DNA from: Flavobacterium sp. NRK F7
Lineage (GTDB): Bacteria > Bacteroidota > Bacteroidia > Flavobacteriales > Flavobacteriaceae
Assembly: GCF_024054195.1 (NCBI RefSeq)
Contig: NZ_JAMXLB010000001.1
Location: 1,977,624-2,041,623, forward strand
Direction of reading: 5' to 3'
Length of the DNA stretch: 64,000 bases
Below are positions 25,486-35,883 of this stretch, piece after piece. Made by a program: the position numbers and the translations under genes. The notes beneath the pieces were generated by a model. It was not told the DNA's origin, searched no databases, and saw only the letters and a program-made list of their open reading frames with translations. How positions within the stretch are numbered: position 1 is the stretch's first letter; each line of letters opens with the position of its first letter.

Positions 25486-28400
25486 ATGAAAAAAATACTA
25501 CACTTTTTTATTTTAATTACAATTTTAACTTTTAATAATGTTTTTTCTCAAGCCACCCCATATGTAGACGTCATTCCGCCAGTTGCTGTATGTAATTCTG
25601 GAGACTGTGTTGACTTATTGGCTGATTATCTTGAGACTGAGATTACTACAACTTACAGAGTGGAATCTATACCGTATCTTCCTCCAGCAAGTTTTACTCC
25701 TTTATCCGATTCTTTCGTTTTCGATAGTTCTCAAGATGATAGATGGTCTTCTACTTTTACCTTGCCCTTTGATTTTTGTTTTTACGGACAATTTTATAAT
25801 CAAGTTTTAGTAGGTTCTAATGGTTTAATTACATTTGATATTAGTGGAGTAGTTCCAGGAGGAAGTCAAAATCCAGCAGGGTTTTGTCAATGGAGTTATA
25901 ATCAAAGCATAGAAGATCCAAATTTTCCGATAAAAAGTTCAATATGTGGTGTATATCAAGATACTAATATTGCACAACCTCCAGTATTAAACCCAGCTGT
26001 TCAAAATGTAAACTATAGAGTTTTTGGAACGGCTCCCACAAGAAAATTTATTGTAAGTTATAATGAATTGCCTCAGTATTCTTGTAATGATGGAGTAGGT
26101 AGACAAACAAGTCAAATTGTAATTTATGAAACTTCAAATGTAATAGAGGTTTATGTGGCGAGAAGAACACCTTGTTTAGGTTGGAATGGAGGTAGAGGTG
26201 TAATAGGTATCATTAATGAAGATGGTACTTTATATAGCCATCCTGCGAATAGGGATACTGGTACTTGGACTGCTACAAATGAAGCATGGCGTTTTGTTCC
26301 AGATGGAGGTGTTATCAATTCTCAAATTTCTTGGCTGGCAAATGGAACGCTTATTCCAGGAAGTGTTGGGCAAAACCCAATTAATGTATGTCCGGCTGTA
26401 AATACAGATTATACAGCAGTAATTTCATATACAGAATGTGATGCTACCATTAAAAGAATTTCTGAAACTATTACTATTGGTCCAGAAGTTTTTCCTTTAA
26501 TTGAACCTCAAGATATAACAATTTGTACTTCAGGTCCTCCACCGTATACTTTTAATATTGATCAAGGTGACTATATGGAAGGTGGAACGCAGTCAGGTAA
26601 TTATGGTTACTCTTACTATAATTCGCTCAGTGATGCCCAAAATTTTGTCTCACCAATTGATCCATCTACATTAACCACCTATCAATCGAATGGTGGAGAA
26701 ACGATTTGGGTAGCTGTTGAAGATTATATCGGAGGATGTGTCTTTATAAGGAGTTTTGACTTATTGGCTATAGCTAATCCTTCGGGAGATATAACCTACA
26801 GTAGTCCAAATTACTGTTCGAATGATACCAATTTATATACGCCTACAAACACAGCTCCTTCTGGAGGTCAATACATTGTTACACCTGCTATTGGTTTATC
26901 AATTGATACTGCTACTGGAGAAATTAATCCTAGTTTAAGTACAGAAGGTTCATATTCAATTGTTTATCATCTGGATGCGACTGCGACTTGTCCAGCTTAT
27001 GATACAACACCATTTGATCTAGATATAATCAACTGTGATTGTTCTTTAGTTTTAACTTCTGCGACAAATACAGATAACCAAGTAATTTGTATTTCAGATG
27101 CCATAACGCCCATTGAATATACTGTTGGAGGTGTGGCTACAGGAACTATTGTAACTGGATTGCCTACTGGAGTTTCTGCTGTTTTTTCAGGTGGAGTTGT
27201 AACTATAACTGGAACACCTACTGTTACAGGAACCTATAATTATGATGTTGAAACTGTAGGATGTAGTAATAATTTAATTTTATCAGGAACTATTACCATT
27301 AGTCCAGCTCCAACGTTGACGAGTGTAACAGGAAATGGTCCTATTTGTGAAGGAGAAGATGCTATATTTACAATTGTTGGTACACCAAATGCAACGGTAA
27401 GTTATACCTTAGATGGAGGAACAACAACCCAAACGGTAGTTTTAGATGCTTCAGGAAACGGACAAGTTATCATTACGGCAGCAGCTGTTGATCAAACTAT
27501 AGATTTAACACAAGTTGCTGTTGGAAGCTGTGTAACCCCATTAACAGATACAGCAACAATAGTTGTTAATCCGTTACCAAGTGTAACGAGTGTAACAGGA
27601 AATGGTCCAATTTGTGAAGGAGAAGATGCGATATTTGATATAGTTGGTACATCAGATGCAACGGTAAGTTATACCTTAGATGGTGGAACAACAACCCAAA
27701 CGGTAGTTTTAGATGCTTCAGGAAATGGACAAGTTATTATTACAGCAGCGACTGTTGATCAAACCATTACTTTATCCTTAATTGAAAATACGACAACAAG
27801 TTGTTCCTTAGTAGTTGCCAATACAGAAACTATCGTAGTTAATCCATTACCAAGTGTTACGAGTGTAACAGGAAATGGCTCTCTTTGTGAAGGAGAAGAT
27901 GCTATATTTACAATTGTTGGTACACCAAATGCAACTGTAAGTTATACTTTAGATGGAGGAACAACAATACAAACGGTAGTTTTAGATGCTTCAGGAAATG
28001 GACAAGTAATTGTTACTTCAGCAGCTGTTGATCAAACTATAGATTTAACTCAAGTTGCAGTTGGAAGCTGTGTAACCCCATTAACAGATACAGAAACTAT
28101 CGTAGTTAATCCATTGCCAAGTGTAACGAGTGTAACAGGAAATGGTCCTATTTGTGAAGGAGAAGATGCGATATTTGATATTGTTGGTACAGCAGATGCA
28201 ACGGTAAGTTATACTTTAGATGGTGGAACAACAACACAAACGGTAGTTTTAGATGCTTCAGGAAATGGACAAGTTATTATTACAGCAGCAACAGTTGATC
28301 AAACCATTACTTTATCCTTAATTGAAAATACGACAACAACTTGTTCCTTAGTAGTTACCAATACAGCAACAATAGTTGTTAATCCATTACCAAGTGTAAC

Positions 28401-31400
28401 GAGTCTAACAGGAAACGGTCCAATTTGTGAAGGAGATGATGCCATATTTACAATTGTAGGAAGCTCAGATGCAACAGTAAGCTATTCTTTAGATGGAGGA
28501 GCAACAATTCAAACGGTAGTCTTAGACGCATCAGGAAACGGACAAGTAATTGTTACAGCAGCAACTGTTGATCAAACCATTACTTTATCCTTAATTGAAT
28601 ATACATTAACAGGTTGTTCATTAGTACTTACCAATACAGAAACTATAGTAGTTAATCCTTTACCAAGTGTAACGAGTGTAACAGGGAATGGTCCTATTTG
28701 TGAAGGGGAAGATGCCATATTTACTATTGTAGGAACACAAAACGCAACGGTAAGTTATACTTTAGATGGTGGAACAACGATCCAAACGGAGGTTTTAGAT
28801 ACTTCAGGAAACGGACAAGTTATCATTACGGCAGCAGCTGTTGACCAAACTATAGATTTAAGCCAAATTGCAATTGGAAGTTGTGTAACACCATTAACAG
28901 ATACCGAAACTATCGTAGTTAATCCATTACCAAGTATAACAAGTGTAGCAGGAAATGGTCCAATTTGTGAAGGAGAAGATGCGATATTTGATATTGTTGG
29001 TACAGCAGATGCAACAGTAAGTTATTCGTTAGACGGAGGAACAACTACTCAAACGCTAGTTTTAGATGCTTCAGGAAATGGACAAGTTATTATTACAGCA
29101 GCAACGGTTAATCAAACGATTACTTTATCCTTAATTCAAAATACGACAACAACTTGTTCATTAGTAGTTACCAATACAGAAACTATCGTAGTTAATCCAT
29201 TACCAAGTGTAACGAGTCTAACAGGAAACGGTCCAATTTGTGATGGAGAAGATGCCATATTTACTATTGTAGGAACACAAAATGCAACGGTAAGCTATTC
29301 GTTAGATGGAGGAGCAACAATCCAAACGGTCGTTTTAGATGCTTCTGGAAACGGACAAGTAATTGTTACTGCAGCAGCTATTGACCAAACTATAGATTTA
29401 AGCCAAATTGCAGTTGGAAGTTGTGTGACACCATTAACAGATACAGAAACTATCGTAGTTAATCCTTTACCAAGTATAACAAATGTAGCAGGAAATGGTC
29501 CAATTTGTGAAGGAGAAGATGCGATATTTGATATTGTTGGTACAGCAGATGCAACAGTAAGTTATTCGTTAGACGGAGGAACAACTACTCAAACGCTAGT
29601 TTTAGATGCTTCAGGAAATGGACAAGTTATTATTACAGCAGCAACGGTTAATCAAACGATTACTTTATCCTTAATTCAAAATACGACAACAACTTGTTCA
29701 TTAGTAGTTACCAATACAGAAACTATCGTAGTTAATCCATTACCAAGTGTAACGAGTCTAACAGGAAACGGTCCAATTTGTGATGGAGAAGATGCCATAT
29801 TTACTATTGTAGGAACACAAAATGCAACGGTAAGCTATTCGTTAGATGGAGGAGCAACAATCCAAACGGTCGTTTTAGATGCTTCTGGAAACGGACAAGT
29901 AATTGTTACTGCAGCAGCTATTGACCAAACTATAGATTTAAGCCAAATTGCAGTTGGAAGTTGTGTGACACCATTAACAGATACAGAAACTATCGTAGTT
30001 AATCCATTACCAATTCTAATAAGCGTAACAGGAAACGGCCCTATTTGTTATGGACAAACTGCTATTTTTGATATCGTAGGAACACAAAATGCAACAGTAA
30101 CTTATATATTAAATGGAGGCTCAACAACTCAAACTATTGTTTTAGATGCATCAGGAAATGGACAAGTAGTACTAGCTTCAGCAACGGTAAATCAAACTAT
30201 AAATTTAACTCAGATTGCCAATGGAGGTTGTATAACACCATTGACAGATACAGAAACTATAGCGGTTAATCCATTACCTACAGTTACAAGTTTAAATGGG
30301 AATGGTCCAATTTGTTATGGTCAAGATGCAGTATTTACCATTACAGGTACTGCAGGAGCTCAAGTAACCTATACTTTAAACGCTGTTTCTAATACAGTTA
30401 CAATACCAGCATCTGGTTCAGTTACTGTTACTGCGCTAGGAGCTACGGTTAATCAAACCATAACGCTTTCGCAAATAACGTATACTACAACTATAACATG
30501 TAGTGCAAATTTGAATAATACAGCTACTGTATCTATTATTGCTTTACCTACCGCTACTATAGATGCACAAAGCAATACGATTTGTAATAATAGAAATACA
30601 ACGTTATTATTTAATGGAACACCAAATGCTACTGTAACTTTTACAAATGGTACTGCTAATTATACAGTTACCTTAAACGCATCAGGAAATGCAACTTACA
30701 CTACACCAAACTTAACAGCTGATACGACCTACACTATCACTAATGTTGCTACTGGTACGACACCGTCTTGTTCTCAAACTGTTACAGATTTTGAGACCAT
30801 AACCATTACACCAACACCAACAGCTACAGTTACTTACACTAATACAATATGTGCAGGAACAGCAACTGATTTTGTAATTACTTTGAATAACACTACCACT
30901 TATGTATGGAACGCAACCATAACAAACATTGACAATACTACGTATGTTCAAAGTGGGGATGAAACGGATAACATTAATCAAATTGTGAACCTTCAAAATG
31001 TATTGAATGTTGGATATATCACTATGCAAATTACTCCAACTTTAAATGGTAGCAGTGGAAGTACTTGTAATGGTGATTCGGAAGAATATGTGATTACCGT
31101 TACACCAGTACCAGTCATTACAGATATAGCTATTGAAAATACAACAGTTTGTTCTGGTGAATCGATTCATTTGGAAGTTTCGGGTAATTTAACCAATGTT
31201 AATTACAATTGGACAGCTATATTAAACGGTGTTGTTATTGCTTCAGGAACCACTACTGGTACTACTACAAGCGATATTGATATGGTAGTTGAAGTATCCG
31301 ATATGAATCAGTCAGGAGACTTATATTTCGAAATAACTCCAGTTTTAGGAAGTTGTACAGGTCAGATGGAAACTAGTGCTGTTATCACAGTTAATCCAAT

Positions 31401-32445
31401 ACCAGGCGCTGTGGTGTCTTCTCCAGATGCTAATATGTGTAGCGGAGAATCAGTAGCTGATGTTATTGATATTCAAATTGGTACACCAACATTAACAGGC
31501 ACTACAGTAGAGTGGGTAGTTCAAAGTGTAACAGGGGTTGATGGAGCAAATAGTGGTTCGTCTAGCACTGCGCCATTTGAAATACCAGATGTTTTAACTA
31601 CTACAAGCAATACACAAGGAGTAGTTGTATATCGTGTTTGGAGTATTTCTTCAACAGGTTGTAGAGGCGCATATACTGATTTTACAATTTATGTTAATCC
31701 TTTACCAGATCCAATATTAGAAGATGGTTCAATATGTATTGAGTTAGCTACAAGTTCTGTTTTTCAAAGTCATTTATTAGATTCAGGTATTCCTAATACA
31801 TCAGATTATCAATTTACATGGTATTTTAATGGGAATGTTATTTCTGGAGCAACTCAAAGTACCTACGAAGCTGAAGAAGCTGGAGATTACTACGTTTTAG
31901 TACAAAATACCATTACGAATTGTGAAAATATTTCAAATATTGTAACTGTTACAGAAATTAATAATGCAACTGATTTTACTTACACTATAACAGATGCTTT
32001 TTCAGATAATGCAACAGTTACTGTAACTGTTATTGATGGAAATGGAAATTATTCTTATCAATTAGATGATCAAAATTTACAATCTTCAAATGTGTTTACT
32101 GGTATTAGTTCTGGTACACATCAATTAACCGTTGTAGATGAAAAAGGATGTACATATTTAACGAAAGAAATTTTTATAATTGATTATCCTAAGTTCTTTA
32201 CTCCTAATGGAGATGGTTATAATGATTATTGGAACATTTTCACTTTAAGAGATCAGCCTAATGCTAAAATTCATATTTTTGATCGTTATGGAAAATTAAT
32301 TAAGGAAATAAGCCCATTAGGAACAGGTTGGGACGGAACATTTAATTCTAAAGATTTACCATCAACAGATTATTGGTTTACGGTAGAATATGAAGAAAAT
32401 CAACAACAAAAAGTTTTCAAAGCACATTTTTCTTTGAAACGTTAA
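25486..32445 (+). CDS. Giant repetitive surface protein with gliding-motility-associated (T9SS type B) C-terminal domain
   Basis: 2319 aa. A signal peptide (MKKILHFFILITILTFNNVFSQ) is followed by an N-terminal domain (about 25-270; FTLPFDFCFYGQFYNQVLVGSNGLITFD), Ig/PKD-like domains to about 600, then twelve recognisable tandem domains of about 89-91 residues (about 610-1685) with the core SVTGNGPICEGEDAIFTIVG ... ATVSYTLDGG ... VVLDASGNGQVII ... TETIVVNPLP. Two subtypes alternate: one ending TQVAVGSCVTPLTDTETIVV, one ending SLIENTTTTCSLVVTNTETIVV. More divergent Ig-like domains follow, then the type B sorting domain from about 2235 (FFTPNGDGYNDYWNIF ... IFDRYGKLIKEISPLGTGWDG). It is probably secreted by T9SS and surface-anchored, acting as an adhesin-like stalk. 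Confidence 0.93.
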   Translation: MKKILHFFILITILTFNNVFSQATPYVDVIPPVAVCNSGDCVDLLADYLETEITTTYRVESIPYLPPASFTPLSDSFVFDSSQDDRWSSTFTLPFDFCFYGQFYNQVLVGSNGLITFDISGVVPGGSQNPAGFCQWSYNQSIEDPNFPIKSSICGVYQDTNIAQPPVLNPAVQNVNYRVFGTAPTRKFIVSYNELPQYSCNDGVGRQTSQIVIYETSNVIEVYVARRTPCLGWNGGRGVIGIINEDGTLYSHPANRDTGTWTATNEAWRFVPDGGVINSQISWLANGTLIPGSVGQNPINVCPAVNTDYTAVISYTECDATIKRISETITIGPEVFPLIEPQDITICTSGPPPYTFNIDQGDYMEGGTQSGNYGYSYYNSLSDAQNFVSPIDPSTLTTYQSNGGETIWVAVEDYIGGCVFIRSFDLLAIANPSGDITYSSPNYCSNDTNLYTPTNTAPSGGQYIVTPAIGLSIDTATGEINPSLSTEGSYSIVYHLDATATCPAYDTTPFDLDIINCDCSLVLTSATNTDNQVICISDAITPIEYTVGGVATGTIVTGLPTGVSAVFSGGVVTITGTPTVTGTYNYDVETVGCSNNLILSGTITISPAPTLTSVTGNGPICEGEDAIFTIVGTPNATVSYTLDGGTTTQTVVLDASGNGQVIITAAAVDQTIDLTQVAVGSCVTPLTDTATIVVNPLPSVTSVTGNGPICEGEDAIFDIVGTSDATVSYTLDGGTTTQTVVLDASGNGQVIITAATVDQTITLSLIENTTTSCSLVVANTETIVVNPLPSVTSVTGNGSLCEGEDAIFTIVGTPNATVSYTLDGGTTIQTVVLDASGNGQVIVTSAAVDQTIDLTQVAVGSCVTPLTDTETIVVNPLPSVTSVTGNGPICEGEDAIFDIVGTADATVSYTLDGGTTTQTVVLDASGNGQVIITAATVDQTITLSLIENTTTTCSLVVTNTATIVVNPLPSVTSLTGNGPICEGDDAIFTIVGSSDATVSYSLDGGATIQTVVLDASGNGQVIVTAATVDQTITLSLIEYTLTGCSLVLTNTETIVVNPLPSVTSVTGNGPICEGEDAIFTIVGTQNATVSYTLDGGTTIQTEVLDTSGNGQVIITAAAVDQTIDLSQIAIGSCVTPLTDTETIVVNPLPSITSVAGNGPICEGEDAIFDIVGTADATVSYSLDGGTTTQTLVLDASGNGQVIITAATVNQTITLSLIQNTTTTCSLVVTNTETIVVNPLPSVTSLTGNGPICDGEDAIFTIVGTQNATVSYSLDGGATIQTVVLDASGNGQVIVTAAAIDQTIDLSQIAVGSCVTPLTDTETIVVNPLPSITNVAGNGPICEGEDAIFDIVGTADATVSYSLDGGTTTQTLVLDASGNGQVIITAATVNQTITLSLIQNTTTTCSLVVTNTETIVVNPLPSVTSLTGNGPICDGEDAIFTIVGTQNATVSYSLDGGATIQTVVLDASGNGQVIVTAAAIDQTIDLSQIAVGSCVTPLTDTETIVVNPLPILISVTGNGPICYGQTAIFDIVGTQNATVTYILNGGSTTQTIVLDASGNGQVVLASATVNQTINLTQIANGGCITPLTDTETIAVNPLPTVTSLNGNGPICYGQDAVFTITGTAGAQVTYTLNAVSNTVTIPASGSVTVTALGATVNQTITLSQITYTTTITCSANLNNTATVSIIALPTATIDAQSNTICNNRNTTLLFNGTPNATVTFTNGTANYTVTLNASGNATYTTPNLTADTTYTITNVATGTTPSCSQTVTDFETITITPTPTATVTYTNTICAGTATDFVITLNNTTTYVWNATITNIDNTTYVQSGDETDNINQIVNLQNVLNVGYITMQITPTLNGSSGSTCNGDSEEYVITVTPVPVITDIAIENTTVCSGESIHLEVSGNLTNVNYNWTAILNGVVIASGTTTGTTTSDIDMVVEVSDMNQSGDLYFEITPVLGSCTGQMETSAVITVNPIPGAVVSSPDANMCSGESVADVIDIQIGTPTLTGTTVEWVVQSVTGVDGANSGSSSTAPFEIPDVLTTTSNTQGVVVYRVWSISSTGCRGAYTDFTIYVNPLPDPILEDGSICIELATSSVFQSHLLDSGIPNTSDYQFTWYFNGNVISGATQSTYEAEEAGDYYVLVQNTITNCENISNIVTVTEINNATDFTYTITDAFSDNATVTVTVIDGNGNYSYQLDDQNLQSSNVFTGISSGTHQLTVVDEKGCTYLTKEIFIIDYPKFFTPNGDGYNDYWNIFTLRDQPNAKIHIFDRYGKLIKEISPLGTGWDGTFNSKDLPSTDYWFTVEYEENQQQKVFKAHFSLKR
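27313..30540 (+). repeat. Twelve tandem domain repeats of about 267-273 bp within the giant gene
   Basis: The repeat start (coding for S/TSVTGNGPICEG) recurs about every 270 bp from 27313 through about 30290. Units 1-10 are very similar at the DNA level; units 11 and 12 (CYGQ instead of CEGE) are more divergent and mark the older end. Alternation of two subtypes implies that the duplicating unit is the pair of about 540 bp. Confidence 0.9.
28921..30000 (+). repeat. 540-bp tandem duplication with two mismatches
   Basis: 28921-29460 and 29461-30000 are identical except for two positions in their first 25 bases (AATCCATTAC versus AATCCTTTAC, and AAGTGTAGCA versus AAATGTAGCA). The block encodes 180 residues, i.e. 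one pair of repeat domains, and keeps the frame. Confidence 0.97.
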
Positions 32446-32472
32446 GATTATAAATTAAGCTCAAAATAAAAA

Positions 32473-32501
32473 AAGCCTCACATTTGTGAGGCTTTTTTTA
32501 T
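32473..32501. terminator. Bidirectional terminator
   Basis: AAGCCTCAC (32473-32481), loop ATTT, GTGAGGCTT (32486-32494), then a T-run; an A-run lies on the other side. Confidence 0.9.
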
Positions 32502-32517
32502 TTCATTAAGAAGCTTA

Positions 32518-33708
32518 TTATTTGTTATACGTGTTCAAAGCTTCTTTTAATATTTGAACCGATTTAATTAAATCTTCTTTTTTCAAAACATAAGCAATTC
32601 GTACTTCATCTAAACCAACTTTTGGACTTGAATAAAATCCAGAAGCAGGAGCTACCATTACTGTTTCACCATTTAAATCATATTTTTCAAGGAGCCATTG
32701 TGCAAAATTATTCGCATCATCTACAGGGAGTTTAGCAATACAATAAAAAGCTCCTTTAGGAACAGCTACCGTTACACCTTCAATTTTATTCAATTCATTT
32801 ACTAATATATCTCTTCTTTCTTTATATTCTATAATGACTTCATCAAAATAACTTTGCGGCGTTTCTAACGCTGCTTCACTTGCAATTTGGGCATAAGTAG
32901 GAGGACTTAATCTCGCTTGTGCAAATTTCATAGCCGTAGTCATTACTTCTTTATTTTTTGAAACGATACATCCAATCCTTGCACCACACATACTGAAACG
33001 TTTTGAAACAGAATCAATCATGATGGCATTATTCTCTAATCCATCTACATTCATAATAGAATGGTGTTTGTATCCGTCATAAGTAAATTCTCTGTAAACT
33101 TCATCAGCAATTAAGAATAAATCATGTTTTTTAACTATAGCTGCTAACTGATTTATTTCATCTTGTGAATATAAATAACCAGTAGGATTACCAGGATTAC
33201 AAATTAAAATTGCTTTAGTTTTAGGAGTAATTAATTTTTCGAAATCTTCAATTGCAGGTAATGCAAAACCACTTTCAATACTCGAGATAACAGGAACTAC
33301 CTTAACACCAGAAGCTACTGCAAAACCATTGTAATTAGCATAAAAAGGTTCTGGAATGATAATTTCATCATCTGTATCCATTGTACTTCCTAAAGCAAAT
33401 AATAAGGCTTCAGAACCACCAGTGGTTATAATAATATCTTCTTTATTTATGGGTAAATCTTGTTTTTTGTAATAATTAGAAAGTTTCTCTCTATAACTAT
33501 CGAAACCAGCTGAATGACTATATTCTAAAACTTTAATGTCTGCGTTTTTTACTGCATTTAAAGCCACTTCAGGTGTTTTTATATCAGGTTGTCCAATATT
33601 TAAATGGTATACTTTATGACCCTTTTTTTTAGCTATTTCAGCATACGGAACTAATTTTCTAATAGGGGATTCAGGCATTTGAAAGCCTTTTTGAGATATT
33701 TTTGGCAT
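32518..33708 (-). CDS. Class I/II pyridoxal-phosphate aminotransferase (aspartate-aminotransferase-like)
   Basis: A 396-aa fold-type I aminotransferase. It has VYHLNIGQPDIKTP near the N-terminus, the PLP-binding TTGGSEALLFALG, the substrate-binding NPGNPTGYLYS, the LIADEVYREFTYDG aspartate, and the Schiff-base lysine in IDSVSKRFSMCGARIG (about K234), plus the C-terminal arginine in DEVRIAYVL. The resemblance is to the AspC/AlaA-like subgroup of Bacteroidota; the exact amino donor is not determined. It is convergent with the giant gene and shares its terminator. Confidence 0.92.
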   Translation of the reverse strand: MPKISQKGFQMPESPIRKLVPYAEIAKKKGHKVYHLNIGQPDIKTPEVALNAVKNADIKVLEYSHSAGFDSYREKLSNYYKKQDLPINKEDIIITTGGSEALLFALGSTMDTDDEIIIPEPFYANYNGFAVASGVKVVPVISSIESGFALPAIEDFEKLITPKTKAILICNPGNPTGYLYSQDEINQLAAIVKKHDLFLIADEVYREFTYDGYKHHSIMNVDGLENNAIMIDSVSKRFSMCGARIGCIVSKNKEVMTTAMKFAQARLSPPTYAQIASEAALETPQSYFDEVIIEYKERRDILVNELNKIEGVTVAVPKGAFYCIAKLPVDDANNFAQWLLEKYDLNGETVMVAPASGFYSSPKVGLDEVRIAYVLKKEDLIKSVQILKEALNTYNK

Positions 33709-33835
33709 TGTTTTTATTTTTTGTTGTGCAAAATTGCAATTTTTTATCGAATTATTGTATTCTTTTATTTTTTAAAATGTTAAATATTATTATAGTAGGA
33801 AATAATTTCCTACATTTATTTAAAACCTTTTTCTT

Positions 33836-35188
33836 ATGATTAGAGAATTACTTAATCTATTATTAATCTGTTTTATTGTAAGTAATATGCCTTGTCAAGG
33901 GCAAAACAAATGGAAGTCTTCTAAAAATAAGATTGTTATTCCTTTTGAATTGACGCATAATTTAATTATTGTGAATGTGAAAGTTAATGATGTTAAATTG
34001 AATATGCTTCTTGATACAGGGTCTGATAAAAATTTGCTATTTAGTTTTCCAGAAAATGATTCTATCATTTTTTATGAAACTAGAAAGGTAAAGATTAATG
34101 GATTAGGAAATGGTGAGTCATTGGAAGCCTATGTGTCCAATAACAACCACATGGAGGTAAAAGGATATTCCGATGATAAATTTCAGATTTTATTAATTAC
34201 TGAACAGAATATTAATTTAGTCAATAAATTAGGATTACCAATTAATGGTATCATTGGAGCAAGTTTTTTTAAAGATTATTTAGTTGAGATTAATTACCAG
34301 AAAAAAAATATCTATCTGTACAAAGATTCAAAAAAAATTCTTTCTAAAAAAGCTTCAAAATATATAGAAAAAGAAGTAAAAATAGTCGGCGATAAACCTT
34401 ATTTTGATGTTTTTGCCAAAGTAAATGATGGTATTCAAAAGAAATACAGGTTGTTAGTTGATACAGGACTAGGAGATGGATTATGGTTGTTTGAAAATGA
34501 TACTATAAAATGTAATAAATTATATATAAATGATGTTTTAGGAAGAGGTTTAGGCGGTGATATTGAGGGAAAAAAGGCAAGAGTTGAAGCATTAGATTTA
34601 AATGGTTTTATTCTTAAGGAAGCTATAGTTGCTTATCCTGATAGTATAGCATTTAATCAATTAGATATCACTAAAGGAAGAAATGGATCGCTTGGAGGAC
34701 AAATAATGAAAAGATTTAATTGGTTTTTTGATTATAATAATAAGAAATTCTACTTTAAAAAAAATAAATATTTTGATGATCCCTTCAATTATAATATGTC
34801 TGGTATTGAAGTACAACATATGGGATTAACTTGGGTTTCTGAAAAAGTAGGAATCAGTAATGAAAATTCGAGCTATGCAAATTCTTTAAACAGTTCAACT
34901 TCGACAAAAAACACCCTAATTTTTGATGAACATACCGAATTTAAGTACAATTATAAGTTAAAACCTATTTTTGAAATATATGCAATACGACCAGAATCTC
35001 CTGCTGCTTTAGCAGGTCTAAAAGTTGGTGATGTTATCTATTCTATAAATGGTAAAAAAGCATTCGATTACACCATTCAAAAAATAACGGATTTGTTTCA
35101 ATCAGATGAAGGGAGGGTAATAAAAATTGAAGTGCAAAGAAAAGGACAAATAATGAGTTTTAAATTTAAACTTCAAAAGATAATATAA
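33836..35188 (+). CDS. Retropepsin-like aspartic protease with C-terminal PDZ domain
   Basis: 450 aa with a signal peptide-like start (MIRELLNLLLICFIVSNMPCQG; a Cys at 20 could be a lipobox cysteine). Two aspartyl-protease half-sites are visible: LNMLLDTGSDKNLLF (about residues 57-71) and YRLLVDTGLGDGLWLF (about 204-219), each with the DTG catalytic triad and a following hydrophobic-hydrophobic-Gly element (NGIIGASFF and NGSLGGQIM). A PDZ domain follows at about 365-445 (SPAALAGLKVGDVIYSINGKKAFDY). This is a periplasmic or outer-membrane protein family frequent in Bacteroidota; no substrate is known to me. A TACATTTA -7-like box lies at 33811. Confidence 0.88.
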   Translation: MIRELLNLLLICFIVSNMPCQGQNKWKSSKNKIVIPFELTHNLIIVNVKVNDVKLNMLLDTGSDKNLLFSFPENDSIIFYETRKVKINGLGNGESLEAYVSNNNHMEVKGYSDDKFQILLITEQNINLVNKLGLPINGIIGASFFKDYLVEINYQKKNIYLYKDSKKILSKKASKYIEKEVKIVGDKPYFDVFAKVNDGIQKKYRLLVDTGLGDGLWLFENDTIKCNKLYINDVLGRGLGGDIEGKKARVEALDLNGFILKEAIVAYPDSIAFNQLDITKGRNGSLGGQIMKRFNWFFDYNNKKFYFKKNKYFDDPFNYNMSGIEVQHMGLTWVSEKVGISNENSSYANSLNSSTSTKNTLIFDEHTEFKYNYKLKPIFEIYAIRPESPAALAGLKVGDVIYSINGKKAFDYTIQKITDLFQSDEGRVIKIEVQRKGQIMSFKFKLQKII

Positions 35189-35190
35189 AA

Positions 35191-35218
35191 AAAGTCTCAA
35201 TTTTGAGACTTTTTTTTT
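35191..35218. terminator. Bidirectional terminator
   Basis: AAAGTCTCA (35191-35199), loop ATTT, TGAGACTTT (35204-35212), then T residues that run into the last codons of the convergent gene. Confidence 0.85.
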
Positions 35219-35600
35219 ACTTAACGATTACAGTTCCTTTTATTCGTAAAGGAACTACACCATTTAATTTATTAACAGCATTACTTTCAACTGTTATTGT
35301 TTTACTTATAGGGCCAGGATTCATATTGTATTTAACAATAATTTTATCTGATTTTCCAGGCATAATTGGTTCTGATGGCTTTGTAGGTACTGTACAACCA
35401 CAGCTAGATTTTACATCTGTTATTATTAATGGTGCGTTACCCGTATTCGTAAATTCAAAAACACGAACACCATCGTCTTCTCCTTTAACTACTTCACCAT
35501 AATTAATCGTTTCTTGTTTAAATTCAATTTTAGGACCGTCTTGACCATATGAAAAGAAACTGATTAATAGAAACGTTAAAAATCCAAATAATTTTTTCAT
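35217..35600 (-). CDS. Exported DUF1573 domain protein
   Basis: I start at 35600 (MKKLFGFLTFLLISFFSYGQ, a signal peptide); the frame is open to an upstream ATG at 35654 that would hide the signal. The mature protein (about 107 aa) is one Ig-like DUF1573 domain with the hallmark FEFTNTGNAPLIITDVKSSCGCTVPTKP and PIMPGKSDKIIVKYN. The conserved paired cysteines (CGC) suggest a disulfide or metal role. Members are periplasmic or lipid-linked proteins of unknown function in Bacteroidota. It is a monocistronic unit. Confidence 0.9.
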   Translation of the reverse strand: MKKLFGFLTFLLISFFSYGQDGPKIEFKQETINYGEVVKGEDDGVRVFEFTNTGNAPLIITDVKSSCGCTVPTKPSEPIMPGKSDKIIVKYNMNPGPISKTITVESNAVNKLNGVVPLRIKGTVIVK

Positions 35601-35883
35601 TATATTTAATATTAATGATTTATGTAAAAATAATTGTTTTCTTGCAAAGAACAAATAAAATACCTTTTTTTATTTTGGCTTATATCGTTACTTTTGCAAA
35701 CAGTTAATTACAAAAACAATACCAAACTTAAAATTAACTTTGTTAGATTAATCTTTTAAAGTTTTTTATAATTCTTTTATTCCATTTGCGCTATCGTAAA
35801 AACAAATTGTTATTTGGAATTTGGAATTTTTAATGGGTATTTTTGAATAAAATAAATTAAAAACGATATAAAATAGTATAACA

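Noticed and set aside
27313..30540. Regular repeats that might be a CRISPR array
   Set aside because: The repeats are about 270 bp long, coding and in frame within one gene; there are no short spacers and no cas genes.
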